Shown one piece after another: positions 53,488-62,490 of a stretch of 64,000 nt of DNA (position 1 is its first letter; each line of letters begins with the position of its first letter). A program made the translations under genes and the position numbers. The DNA comes from an uncultured Eubacterium sp. GTDB lineage: Bacteria; Bacillota; Clostridia; Peptostreptococcales; Anaerovoracaceae. The notes under the pieces were generated by a model. It ran no database searches, was not told the origin of the DNA, and saw only the letters and a program-made list of their open reading frames with translations. Location: assembly GCA_937894585.1 (NCBI GenBank), contig CALBGO010000037.1, positions 1 through 64,000 on the forward strand, given 5' to 3'.

Positions 53488-54660
53488 TTAATTATTTTCA
53501 AAATCAGCTTTCATTGCCTTGATTTTTTCTTCATCGCTGAATATTTTTATAATCTGTAAGGCGATGATCTTTGCACCATCAGAAAGTGCCTTATGACCTC
53601 TTTCTGTTTTCATCTGTTCTGCAAAGCCTCTAGTATGAATCGGTGTATCTGCATCGGCAACCTGCAGACATGGATGAAACCCCGGACATACAAAACTTAC
53701 ATTACCTCCGTCAGATGAGCCAAAGATTTTTTCCGGATCTCCGTTGATTTCAAGTCCCAGTTCTTTATAAGTTTCGGTCAGAACTGCAAGACCGGTTTCA
53801 TTCGGTTTCATATTATCATAAATTCTCGCCGTCGGATACTTGGACCATGTTGTACCCGTCGCAATACAAGCACCCTCTGCGCAATTATCCACCTTTTGAA
53901 TCAGGTCCTGCAGATACTTTTTATCCAAAGCACGAATATATAATTCTGCCGTAACCTTTTCAGGTACAATATTTGGCGCTTCACCACCATTTCTGATAAT
54001 GCCATGGAACTGAGCGTCCGGCGTCGTATGCTGTCTCAGCATATCTACAGCATGAAACATCAGCTGCGCTGCATTGAACGCATTGTTTCCTTCCCACGGA
54101 GCTGCAGAAGCATGAGCTGCTTTCCCATGAAACTCATACATATAAGAAGCGAGCCCCTGCAGCTTTGGAGACGGCAGATTGGAGTTATAAAGATGAACCA
54201 TAATCGCCATGTCGTAATTGTCGAAAACGCCCTGCTCTATCATAGCGCATTTTGCACCGTCTTCTTCCTCATTCGGAGTACCGATAATATGTACATCTGT
54301 ATCAAGCTCTTCCGCAAGGCCTTTTACAGCAAGACCGGCAAGAACACTGATCGAACCGCTGACGCAGTGACCGCAGGCATGGCCAATTTCCGGAAGGGCG
54401 TCATATTCTGTCAGAAGAGCCACCTTATATTTGTGGTTGTTTTTTCCGTAAACTGCCCGGAAAGCCGTATCAAGACCTGCAAAAGGATACTCTACATCGT
54501 ACCCATAATTTCTGAGCAGCTTCACAATTTTTTCAGAAGATCTGTACTCCTTTCCGGAAACCTCCGGATGATCGAACAAATCGTCGCTTAAAGCTGTAAG
54601 CTCATTGAGGTTGTTTTCGATTTCATCAAAAACAATATTCTTCAGCATATCGTACTTCAT
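53488..54660 (-). CDS. M20 family metallopeptidase / amidohydrolase
   Basis: 390 residues of the M20 (AbgB/IAA-amino-acid hydrolase-like) family. The metal-binding signature EIGHACGHCVSG is near residue 98, and NEEEDGAKCAMIEQGV and GKAAHASAAPWEGNNAFNA are the expected catalytic and dimer-domain motifs. These enzymes hydrolyse N-acyl amino acids, aminobenzoyl-glutamate or dipeptides. The start has AAGGTGAT upstream. It is 250 bp downstream of the YfcC-type transporter gene, a frequent pair, suggesting hydrolysis of an imported acylated amino acid or peptide. Confidence 0.9.
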   Translation of the reverse strand: MKYDMLKNIVFDEIENNLNELTALSDDLFDHPEVSGKEYRSSEKIVKLLRNYGYDVEYPFAGLDTAFRAVYGKNNHKYKVALLTEYDALPEIGHACGHCVSGSISVLAGLAVKGLAEELDTDVHIIGTPNEEEDGAKCAMIEQGVFDNYDMAIMVHLYNSNLPSPKLQGLASYMYEFHGKAAHASAAPWEGNNAFNAAQLMFHAVDMLRQHTTPDAQFHGIIRNGGEAPNIVPEKVTAELYIRALDKKYLQDLIQKVDNCAEGACIATGTTWSKYPTARIYDNMKPNETGLAVLTETYKELGLEINGDPEKIFGSSDGGNVSFVCPGFHPCLQVADADTPIHTRGFAEQMKTERGHKALSDGAKIIALQIIKIFSDEEKIKAMKADFENN

Positions 54661-54789
54661 ATATTATCACCTTCTATCCTGTCTGCACCGCCGGAAAAAT
54701 CCGCAAGGTCATCGCGCATCCTGCAAGGCCTCCGCAGCAACAGCCGCAGCCGGCTAAGGTATGTTCCGGCAGATCTGCAATTTTTTAAT

Positions 54790-54837
54790 AAAGGTGTATA
54801 CCGGATTCCCTTCCCGGGATAAACGGCATACACCTTT
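54790..54837. terminator. Long palindrome between yfcC and the M20 gene
   Basis: Outer arms AAAGGTGTAT (54790-54799) and ATACACCTTT (54828-54837) are perfect; inner CCGGATTCCC and GGGATAAACGG extend the stem with mismatches. On the minus strand ATTAAAAAA-type sequence follows without a pure T-run, so partial termination or mRNA processing between the two genes is likely. Confidence 0.55.
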
Positions 54838-54908
54838 TCTTTCTGTATTGCTGCTCCGCTGTTAAAAGACAGCAACTTTCTTCTTTAAACAGAAAGCAGA
54901 ATTCTTTT

Positions 54909-56318
54909 TTAGAAAGGTCCAAGCTCCATCAGTTGTGCGATTACTACAAACACACCGCCCAGCAGATATTCAAGACCGATCAGAGGCAGAATCCATTTCG
55001 CCCATTTTGCCCAAGGTACTTTGGCAATCGCAAGACCTGCCATAAAGTAGCCGGATGTCGGTGTAAAGATATTGGAAATACCGTCACCGAGCTGGAATGC
55101 AACGCAGGCAGTCTGTCTCGTAACGCCGACCAGATCTCCAAGAGGAGCCATGATAGGAATCGATACGGCAGCCTGTCCGGAACCGGACGGTACCAGGAAG
55201 TTGAGCAGACACTGGAAGATATACATACCGACAGCAGAAACCATAGAAGGCAGCTGTCCCAGGAAGTTCGCCGCAGCGTATAAGATTGTATGCAGGATCT
55301 GACCGTCGGTCATAACAACCAGAATACCTCTTGCAAAACCAACCACTAAAGCGCCGGAGGCGATATCTGCCATACCTCTTGCCAGCACATTGGCATAACC
55401 GTTAAATCCCAGACCTGCAATGGCAGCTACGATAAAGGACATAGCCAGGAAAAGAGCTGCGATCTGGTCCATGTACCATCCCCATTTGATTACGCCGAAT
55501 ACTAGGAAAATGATAGATGCAACGAATACAACCAGGATCAGCTTTTCCTTTGTGCCGAATGCCGGCAGCTGTTCCAGATCCACCATATCGTCTCTGGTCT
55601 TGTCAAAATCGTACATCGGAGACAGCTGCGGATTTTTCTTTACCTTCAGTGCATATCTCAGTACAAAGGCGGTTGCGAGGAACACCATGCACAAATACAT
55701 AACAACCCGGAATCCTGTCGCAGACAGCAGCGGAAGGCCCGCAATACCCTGCGCCACCTGAATGGTGAACGGGTTCATAAACGCGCCGGCAAAGCCTGCT
55801 CCCGCACCACAAAATACGATGGCAACGCCGGTGATCGAGTCAAAGCCCATAACAAGGCACAGTGACACGAAAATCGGGATAAACGGAATTGTTTCTTCCG
55901 CCATACCGAATACGGAGCCGCAGATAGAGAAGAAAATCATAACAAGCGGTATAATCAGAACCGACTTGTTTTTAAGTGCGCGGATCAGTCTTCCCATACC
56001 TGCTTCAATGGCTTTCGTTTCCTGTACTACAGCCATAGTGCCGCCTACAATGAAAATAAAGAATACAATCTGCGCAGATTCCTGCAGACCTCTCGGCACT
56101 GCGGTCAGAAACTGCATCAGAGTCACAGGCGTCTGGTCCACATTGTGGAAAGACTCTGCATTAACGACTTCCCGTTCGGTTCCGTCAGGCATTTTAATCG
56201 TCTGCATGTCATACGCGCCTGCCGGAATGATGTAGGATAATACGCCGCAAATCAGAATAATTGCAAGCAGCAGGATGTAGACATGAGGAACCTGAAATTT
56301 CTTTTTCTTAGTCTCCAT
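54909..56318 (-). CDS. YfcC family membrane transporter (putative basic amino acid/dipeptide carrier)
   Basis: About 469 residues, 11-13 hydrophobic segments, YfcC/DcuC-like (ArsB/NhaD-related) family. Landmarks are the N-terminal KKFQVPHVYILLLAIILICG, the re-entrant-type GMAEETIPFIPIFVSLCLVM and the C-terminal LVPSGSGQAAVSIPIMAPLG and GDGISNIFTPTSGYFMAGL. Substrates of the family are poorly defined; pairing with M20 peptidases suggests amino acids or dipeptides. The start is uncertain: ATG 56318 sits 14 nt after GGAGG, ATG 56339 has none. Confidence 0.9.
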   Translation of the reverse strand: METKKKKFQVPHVYILLLAIILICGVLSYIIPAGAYDMQTIKMPDGTEREVVNAESFHNVDQTPVTLMQFLTAVPRGLQESAQIVFFIFIVGGTMAVVQETKAIEAGMGRLIRALKNKSVLIIPLVMIFFSICGSVFGMAEETIPFIPIFVSLCLVMGFDSITGVAIVFCGAGAGFAGAFMNPFTIQVAQGIAGLPLLSATGFRVVMYLCMVFLATAFVLRYALKVKKNPQLSPMYDFDKTRDDMVDLEQLPAFGTKEKLILVVFVASIIFLVFGVIKWGWYMDQIAALFLAMSFIVAAIAGLGFNGYANVLARGMADIASGALVVGFARGILVVMTDGQILHTILYAAANFLGQLPSMVSAVGMYIFQCLLNFLVPSGSGQAAVSIPIMAPLGDLVGVTRQTACVAFQLGDGISNIFTPTSGYFMAGLAIAKVPWAKWAKWILPLIGLEYLLGGVFVVIAQLMELGPF

Positions 56319-56426
56319 TTCTTTTTTATTTACCTCCATGTTATAGTACTGCAGGTTTCTGCCGTTACGGCATTCGTCTGCAGCCACATACATTATACTC
56401 TTTTTTTGCACAGAAGTAAATAACTA

Positions 56427-57800
56427 TTAACGGCTTCCGACTGCTTCATTGAAGGAAATAAACCGGCCAAGCCTGTCATTTACAGTGTTTTTATGTGAAA
56501 GCGCCATCTGTCCGTTTATGTACACATATTCAATCCCCTCCGGCTGAATATGAAGGTCAGAGAATGTAGCCCCGTCTTTTACGGTTTCTGGATTGAATAC
56601 AGTAAAATCGGCATCGCAGCCCTCTTCAATTCTTCCCTTGCGGCTCAGATTCAGTCTTTCGGCAGGTTCCAAAGTCATCTTCCGCAGCGCGTCAATTATC
56701 GGCAGCACCTTGTCTTCTCTCACATATTTGCCGAGAACCCTCGGGAAAGTTCCTGCTGCTCTCGGATGTCCGTTCCCGTTGTTTATAATCGCATCGCTGG
56801 CAACCATGCCGTTTTTGTTTGCAATCGCCGCGGCAATTTCTTCTTCATTCATTACAAAGGCGACGCCCAGCATATCCGGATATTCAACCCTTACCTTCTC
56901 AAAAATCTCCTTGGTGCAGCGTACATCCTTATACGGATCGTCCGTCAGTAGAATATCACTGTAGTCCTTTTTCCAGTCTTCCAAACAGCCGTCTTCAAAT
57001 ACCGCAGAACCCATATGTGTGGAAAAGGCGTTATACGGATAAGTATCATAGTCGAGACGAGGATTTTTTTCCATAGCGCAGTTGATCGCCTCAAGAGATT
57101 CCTGCATCAGCCCCATGGCAGAGCAGCTGGACAGATGAGAAATCTGGAATTTCATCGGAATCTGCTGGGCAACGCGAATCATTTCTGTAACCGGATCTAT
57201 ATTGGAAATACAGTCGTTTCTGTAATGAGCCGACATAATCAGCTGAGGATTATCTGTACAGCTGATTGCATAAAGAATTTCCTCTGTGGTAATTCCGGGA
57301 TCATATTCGATACCGAAGGAAATTCCGCATGCCCCCTCAGAAAGTTCCCTCAGCAGCAGCTTGTGTATAGCATCTTTCTGCTCTGCTGAAGCTTCTTCAT
57401 ACCTTCCAATATTGTACTGATATCGGAAAGTATTGTAGCCGGCCTGCATCAAATAATTGATCGGTGCACCCCCAAGTCTTTTGATGACATCTTTAAAATA
57501 AGATAAGTCCTGCTTCTGCATGCCGCAATTTCCGCCGCAGGCAGTTGTTACACCCATTTCCAGCATCATCTGGGCGATCACATATTTTTCCCCTTCTTCG
57601 GCAAAGTTTTCTTCATGCATATGAATATCGATAAAGCCCGGAGAAACGATCATTCCTTCCGCATCCGTAATCTTTTCGGCGTCCGGCATATCTTCTCCGA
57701 TATAAGCAATTTTACCGTCCTTGACGGCGATATTGCCTTTCTTCATTTCTCCTGCCTTAAAATCAGGATAAGTTCCGTTTTTCAGCAATAAATCATACAT
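56427..57800 (-). CDS. D-aminoacylase-like amidohydrolase (N-acyl-D-amino acid deacylase family)
   Basis: 457 residues, TIM-barrel amidohydrolase. Motifs: GFIDIHMHEENFAE (metal HxH), GGNCGMQ (bridging Cys of D-aminoacylases), SAHYRND, QISHLSS, DTYPYNAFST, and the family end signature HPRAAGTFPRVLGKYVRE. It likely hydrolyses N-acyl-D-amino acids to D-amino acid plus fatty or acetic acid; dihydroorotase-like side activities are possible. The start at 57800 overlaps the YkvI-MBL gene by 8 bp; a longer in-frame version upstream lies inside that gene. It sits between two transporter genes, consistent with catabolism of an imported compound. Confidence 0.9.
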   Translation of the reverse strand: MYDLLLKNGTYPDFKAGEMKKGNIAVKDGKIAYIGEDMPDAEKITDAEGMIVSPGFIDIHMHEENFAEEGEKYVIAQMMLEMGVTTACGGNCGMQKQDLSYFKDVIKRLGGAPINYLMQAGYNTFRYQYNIGRYEEASAEQKDAIHKLLLRELSEGACGISFGIEYDPGITTEEILYAISCTDNPQLIMSAHYRNDCISNIDPVTEMIRVAQQIPMKFQISHLSSCSAMGLMQESLEAINCAMEKNPRLDYDTYPYNAFSTHMGSAVFEDGCLEDWKKDYSDILLTDDPYKDVRCTKEIFEKVRVEYPDMLGVAFVMNEEEIAAAIANKNGMVASDAIINNGNGHPRAAGTFPRVLGKYVREDKVLPIIDALRKMTLEPAERLNLSRKGRIEEGCDADFTVFNPETVKDGATFSDLHIQPEGIEYVYINGQMALSHKNTVNDRLGRFISFNEAVGSR

Positions 57801-59898
57801 TTTTAAACACCTCCAATATATGCTTGATAACATACCTGCTGTTTTCCAAAAAAGCTGCTTTGGGCTGAGAAGTTGCCCGTTCTTCCGACCAGTATTCTTC
57901 TTCGAATTTTTCAAGAATCTGATCCCTGGAAAGCCCTTCGTCTGCCTTTTGGAGAATAAAATCTCTCTCATTTTCCGCAGCCTCAATATACATATCAAAA
58001 TATCGGCTGTTAAAATCCTGCGGCAAAATACCATAATGAGGCGAAACAATCCGCTTTGCACCGTAAGCTCTGCACTTTTGTGCAGCTTCCATGGTATCCT
58101 GATAACTCTTCAATATGGCCGTATGCATACAGGAAGGATTTCGAAATACCCCGGTACTTTCGGAAGTAAACATAACAGAGTCAGGCTCCAGCACATAAGT
58201 CAGGGAACAATCCGTATGTCCTTTGGTTTCCAAAACAAAAATACAAGTACCGCAGCCCAGATCGATACGGTCATTCTCTTTTACTGTACGGTCGACACGC
58301 AGAGGTTCCACCGCCACATCTTCCTTGGAATCCGAAAACTGATCTCTCGCCGCGCAGCCCAATCTTTTCATTGTTTTCTTTGCCCCGTCCCGCTCAAAGA
58401 CGCGCGCTGCCTTCTCTGCGCCGCAAACAGTCACATCTTCCCATCTTTTCAAAATATACGGCAAAGCTCCGATATGGTCATAATGGGTATGGGAAATCAA
58501 TACATAATCAAGACTGTTTCTTCCCCGCTTTGAAAGCGCTGTTTCAATATTCGCTATAAGTCTTTCGTGGCAGTATGCCATTCCGCAGTCATAAAGCGCC
58601 GTTTTTTCAGGACCGAAAATAAGAAGCGCTTCACCGCCTTTGCCCGCAGTTACTCTTACAATGTTTTCCGGATAGTCAAATCTGCTGCTGCCCGGAAAAT
58701 CGCGGTAGATATCGCCGGTATCTTTGGGAACTCCGCTTATGCAGTTTTCTGCGGCGCCTGCGATTCCTGCATTTTCTGAAAGCCTTTTGTCTTCGGAAAA
58801 CCGTCCCGAAGTCTGTTTTTCTCTTCTTCCGGCGGCTAATTTTTCTTTTCGGTTCTGTCGATACACCTTGATAAAATGAATGGTAATCGAAATAATAACA
58901 AACATACCGATATAGCCTTCAATCGGATACATATATGCCACAATCGTCTTAAAGCCTGTCAAGCCGCAGGCAAACCCGATAAATGCCGCGATAATCAGAA
59001 TGTATTTTTTCTTCGGGCTTTCTTTCAGTTTGGTGGAAAATCCGTAATATGTGCTGGTCGCTGCCGAATATACCGCCATAAATAAAACGATACCGAAAGC
59101 TATGTTGGCAGCTTTGGACAGCCTTGCGGAATAAGCCAGCATCGGCAGATCCATAGACTGTGTAAACGCCATATCTTTTCTGAGAGCGGTCAGCAGCATA
59201 ACCGTAAGAAACGCAAGAAGCAGTCCTCCAAGCCCCGCTCCGCAAACGGCAGTTTTCGCTGATTTTGCCTTTCTCGCGCCGGATGCCATAATCGGAATCA
59301 TACCCAGAATATTGTAGGACACGAAGAGTATTGCAGAAAGCAGCCAATTGGGCGTCATAGAACTGACCGGAAAGCCGTCTTGCGCTCCGCTTTGACTGAT
59401 ATCCGAAAAAATCACCCGAATGCAGAGATAAATGTCAATCGCAAACAGAATCGGAATCACCGAGCGAAACACTTTTGATATTCTCTCAAAGTTTCCGAGA
59501 ACCGTAAAAATCACCATAGCGGTAATAACAGCTCCGCCCACTGCCCTGTGAATGCCGAACTGCTGACTCAGAAAAGAGCCGCCTGCCGCCGACATGGAAA
59601 TAATAACCGTATACAAAATTGCCGCAATAAAATACCCTGCGGCGTGAATCAATTTGGGATTGTCCGAAAATACGATAATTCTGCCTAAATCCTCCGTATC
59701 CAGACTTCTTGCGATATAGGCCGCCATCATACCCAGCGCCATAAACAAAAGCCCTGTCAGAACAATACCGCCATAGCCTTTCAGACCGAATACGCCGAAA
59801 AACTGCCAGCCTTCCCTGCCGGAAGCAAAACCCGCACCCATAATTGTACCCACATAAAGGGCTGCAATATTGATGATATTTAACTTTTTATCTTTCAA
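57793..59898 (-). CDS. YkvI-type membrane protein fused to a metallo-beta-lactamase domain
   Basis: 701 residues. Residues 1-345 form a YkvI-like (APC superfamily, LeuT-fold) domain of about ten membrane segments, with the start signature LYVGTIMGAGFASGREGWQF. A charged linker (345-405) leads to an MBL hydrolase domain (405-701): SHTHYDHIGALPYI (metal ligands at 470-475), ETKGHTDCSLTY and IVSPHYGILPQDF. Such a transporter-hydrolase fusion is unusual; both halves are individually recognisable and in one frame without a stop. Inference: the cytosolic MBL domain may hydrolyse the imported substrate, e.g. a lactone or thioester, or regulate flux. It overlaps its operon neighbours at both ends. 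Confidence 0.87.
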   Translation of the reverse strand: MKDKKLNIINIAALYVGTIMGAGFASGREGWQFFGVFGLKGYGGIVLTGLLFMALGMMAAYIARSLDTEDLGRIIVFSDNPKLIHAAGYFIAAILYTVIISMSAAGGSFLSQQFGIHRAVGGAVITAMVIFTVLGNFERISKVFRSVIPILFAIDIYLCIRVIFSDISQSGAQDGFPVSSMTPNWLLSAILFVSYNILGMIPIMASGARKAKSAKTAVCGAGLGGLLLAFLTVMLLTALRKDMAFTQSMDLPMLAYSARLSKAANIAFGIVLFMAVYSAATSTYYGFSTKLKESPKKKYILIIAAFIGFACGLTGFKTIVAYMYPIEGYIGMFVIISITIHFIKVYRQNRKEKLAAGRREKQTSGRFSEDKRLSENAGIAGAAENCISGVPKDTGDIYRDFPGSSRFDYPENIVRVTAGKGGEALLIFGPEKTALYDCGMAYCHERLIANIETALSKRGRNSLDYVLISHTHYDHIGALPYILKRWEDVTVCGAEKAARVFERDGAKKTMKRLGCAARDQFSDSKEDVAVEPLRVDRTVKENDRIDLGCGTCIFVLETKGHTDCSLTYVLEPDSVMFTSESTGVFRNPSCMHTAILKSYQDTMEAAQKCRAYGAKRIVSPHYGILPQDFNSRYFDMYIEAAENERDFILQKADEGLSRDQILEKFEEEYWSEERATSQPKAAFLENSRYVIKHILEVFKNV

Positions 59899-60883
59899 AA
59901 TTCTTCTCCTCTGTCTCTACCGCTATGCATTCGCCGCTTTTCCTGTCTCCGCCCGCACTTTGAGTTCTTTCAATGTCTCTCTCTTCGCAGGTCGGGAAAA
60001 CCCTTCTGTTTTCCCGGATTTCTCCGTAAGTAAAAAAGACAAGACCGATCCAGATAACCACAAAGGCGCTGAACTGAATTGCGTCAAAGGGTTCTCTGAA
60101 CATAAAAATACCCAGAATCAGAGAAATTGACGGCGATATGTATTCTGTAAGCCCCAGAGTCACCAAAGGAAGCTTGCTTGTCGCGAAGGAAAACAGTCCC
60201 ATGGGAACAGCTGTAGCAACACCCGCAAAGAGCAGCAGAACAAATTTAGAACCGCCTACTGAAAGCGCACCCGTTCCGGTACTTTCAAAATATATAACAA
60301 AAGCAAGCGCAATCGGCGCAATACAGATGGTTTCGTACAGAAGAGACTGAAGCGGATCAAGATCAACACTCTTTTTAATAGCGGCGTATACCGCAAAAGT
60401 CAGTCCCAGGCTCACTGCAATCAGCGGAATCTGTCTGTATCCTATCACCATGATCAGAAGACCGCATACAGCAAAGACAATAGAAATCTTTTTCCATTTA
60501 TTGATTTTCTCTTTGTAAATCAGAACACCGAAAAGACATACAACCAGCGGCTCCAGAAAATATCCCATACTGGTCTGAATAACCTGTCCCGCATTGACCG
60601 CCCAGATGTAAATGCTCCAGTTGGCAGTAATGATGACACCCGCCGTAATGTAAACCGCCGCCTGCTTCCTGTCTGAAGACATCGGACGGAACACATTTTT
60701 TGCACCCATTCTGACTGCACAGACAATATAGCAGACCAAAGCCATCAGTACAATTCTATAAAAAATAATTACACCGGACGAAACGGGCTGCAGACTGTTC
60801 CAGTAAATCGGAAGAAGCCCCCATACTACAGCACAGCTGACAGCAGAAATCAGTCCGATTTTATAATCCTGCTTCTGATTCAT
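59888..60883 (-). CDS. rarD: EamA family transporter RarD
   Basis: 331 residues with ten hydrophobic segments in two EamA repeats, RarD subtype: VVWGLLPIYWNSLQPVSSG near residue 20 and QTSMGYFLEPLVVCLFGVLI mid-protein. DMT-superfamily exporters move amino acids or other metabolites outward; RarD was linked to chloramphenicol sensitivity but its natural substrate is unknown. The C-terminal tail of about 45 residues is polar and Glu/Arg rich. ATG 60883 has TTGGAGGA upstream; the promoter is at 60919-60947. First gene of the cluster. Confidence 0.92.
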   Translation of the reverse strand: MNQKQDYKIGLISAVSCAVVWGLLPIYWNSLQPVSSGVIIFYRIVLMALVCYIVCAVRMGAKNVFRPMSSDRKQAAVYITAGVIITANWSIYIWAVNAGQVIQTSMGYFLEPLVVCLFGVLIYKEKINKWKKISIVFAVCGLLIMVIGYRQIPLIAVSLGLTFAVYAAIKKSVDLDPLQSLLYETICIAPIALAFVIYFESTGTGALSVGGSKFVLLLFAGVATAVPMGLFSFATSKLPLVTLGLTEYISPSISLILGIFMFREPFDAIQFSAFVVIWIGLVFFTYGEIRENRRVFPTCEERDIERTQSAGGDRKSGECIAVETEEKNFER

Positions 60884-60918
60884 TCTTAAAAATCCTCCAA
60901 AATTACATCGCTTGTATA

Positions 60919-60947
60919 ATTTTATCATTGCCGAACAAAGACCGCAA
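60919..60947 (-). promoter_or_regulatory. Promoter of the rarD-YkvI/MBL-amidohydrolase operon
   Basis: Minus strand: -35 TTGCGG (60947-60942), 17-nt spacer ending TGA (extended -10), -10 TAAAAT (60924-60919), 36 bp before the rarD start codon. Confidence 0.65.
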
Positions 60948-61201
60948 GCACTTTACAGAAAGAAAAAAGAGCCTGCCGCTTCTTTTGCTTCCACGGAACC
61001 TCCCCCTTTTCGATTTATCTTTTCATCTCAGCTCCGAATTGAAATTTTTCCGATTCTGACCGGTTTTTTTTGCAAAAACATTAACAGGATTCAAAAAGCT
61101 CTTCATTTTGGCAGCGCTGCCGGACACACTCTTTTCATTTCTTACTGTTCTCACTGTGGAACCGGCAGCTCTTCCGAAAATATCACCGCACTCTTCACCG
61201 C

Positions 61202-61427
61202 GAAGCCGTTAGTTTTAACCGGCACTGCGCCTGCACCTTTTATACCTTTCGACTGCACCTTTTGTCGTAAAACCGGTCGTTGTAAATGCTGTGGCTGTAT
61301 CCTTCTGTTATACTCTTCGCCGTAAAGTTGGTCATTTTAAAGCTAGGCCGTATCTTTCTGCTGTACTTTTCACCGTAAAGCCAGTCGTTTTAAAGCTAGG
61401 CTATATCCTTCGACTGCAGCTTTCGCT
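61202..61427. repeat. Degenerate tandem array, about 53-65 bp units (4 copies)
   Basis: Units at 61202-61266, 61267-61321, 61322-61374 and 61375-61427 share the pattern CCGTAAAGCCRGTCGTTTTAA then CTRTATCCTTCTG and a TTTTCACC end. The last two are the most alike (about 80% by eye). The region 60948-61201 has no other feature; I do not accept the open frame through it (60912-61325, plus) as a gene, because it has no Shine-Dalgarno and follows the repeat composition. Confidence 0.7.
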
Positions 61428-61771
61428 GTAACAATGTTTTTTCTAAGTAACTACTCTTATTTTCCCCAAGTTCCGATGCATATTGCCTTAAATCCTCAAT
61501 GTACATTATCTTCGAGGCTTCTGATGAAGATTATCCTTCTACTTTCAATACATATTGTCCCCCGGGTGTCCAGCGCAGGTCCATTTTTCAAAAACACCCA
61601 TACCCTTACCCAGTATATTTTGCTGTTTGAGTCGGGGAAATCCCCTGCCTACTCCCTTTGTTCTGATTTTACAGGAGATTTTTGCCGGAAAATATGAGAA
61701 GACAGATTCCTGTATTTGCGTTTGATTCCATCATATCCCATTTTTGTGCTTGTTTTAGAGCAAATTTCATC

Positions 61772-61798
61772 ATTTACAGGAATTTTTTTCCTGTAAAT
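61772..61798. repeat. Perfect 11-bp inverted repeat
   Basis: ATTTACAGGAA and TTCCTGTAAAT around five T. It stands alone in the spacer between two tandem arrays and could be a small hairpin or a binding site; no T-run follows. Confidence 0.6.
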
Positions 61799-61862
61799 TG
61801 ACGCAAAATTGAAGAAAGCAGCCCTCATTCCCTTCATATACCCCCCTCTTTCCTATTGAAAG

Positions 61863-62102
61863 TCCCCTGGTTTCTGCCAAAAAGACAGGTCGCAGGGGAC
61901 TCGGGGCCTATCCGATAACCGAAGGGTTTAAAAAGTGCGTATTACGGGATTAAAATCCCCTAGTTTCTACCCATAACACAAGTCGCAGGGGATTGGAACA
62001 TATCCGATAACCGAAGGTTTTAAAAATGCGTATGACGGGATTAAAGTCCCCTGGTTTCTGCCAAAAACACAAATTGCAGGGAATTCGGGGCATATCTGAA
62101 AC
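61863..62102. repeat. Tandem array of about 92-bp units (2.6 copies)
   Basis: Units begin TCCCCTRG at 61863, 61956 and 62047 (periods 93 and 91). Shared blocks are TCCCCTGGTTTCTRCC, a CGCAGGGGA that pairs with the unit start to form a hairpin, TATCCGATAACCGAAG, and TGCGTATKACGGGATTAAA. Units one and two are about 85% identical by eye. Short open frames through it on the minus strand reflect the repeat and are not accepted as genes. Confidence 0.8.
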
Positions 62103-62116
62103 AGAAGCGGCGCAGC

Positions 62117-62175
62117 AAAAAAAGTGACAAAGCTGACAGAACCTGAAAAACATCTGTATTCTGTCAGCTTTGTCA
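62117..62175 (-). terminator. Strong terminator-like palindrome (17-bp perfect arms)
   Basis: TGACAAAGCTGACAGAA (62125-62141) and TTCTGTCAGCTTTGTCA (62159-62175) pair perfectly around 17 nt. On the minus strand the stem is followed by C and seven T (62123-62117). It would end transcripts of the cysteine-rich gene 310 bp upstream, leaving the 29-bp array in the 3' untranslated region. Confidence 0.8.
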
Positions 62176-62308
62176 AAATTTCTAAAATCTAACTTTTCAT
62201 CATGGTTATCAGTTTATCTGCCAATAAATGCAATGCCGAATTGGTAATGCTTTAAAGAGTCTCACAAATACAGCTGCGCTGCATGATTCTATGCAGAGCA
62301 ATTCACCA

Positions 62309-62490
62309 ATGTGCTATCAATACAGTGCACTTTATAAATACGCTATCAATACAGTACGCTTTACAAATATGCTTTTAACACAGCGCACCCTGCAAATACA
62401 CTTTCAATGCGACGCCATGCTTTCGATACGGCGTATTTCACAAATACGCTTCCACTACGGCCCGCTGTGCAGATGCGCTTTCAAGCGCTT
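62309..62490. repeat. Degenerate 29-bp tandem array next to the cysteine-rich gene
   Basis: Contiguous 29-bp units at 62309, 62338 and 62367, a 48-bp unit at 62396, then 62444 and a partial 62473. Consensus ATACGCTNTCAATACAG followed by YRCRCTTTACAA. Units one and two differ at 4 of 29 positions; later ones are more diverged. There are no spacers, so it is not a CRISPR array. It ends at the stop codon of the cysteine-rich gene. Confidence 0.75.

Noticed and set aside
60912..61325. Plus-strand open frame of 137 codons
   Set aside because: No ribosome binding site, no recognisable domain, and its second half runs through the degenerate tandem array.
61649..62176. Short minus-strand open frames through the 92-bp array
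   Set aside because: They repeat the same peptide because of the DNA repeat and have no translation signals.
62309..62490. Possible CRISPR array from evenly spaced repeats
   Set aside because: Units are contiguous and diverge gradually, with no unique spacers and no cas genes in the window.
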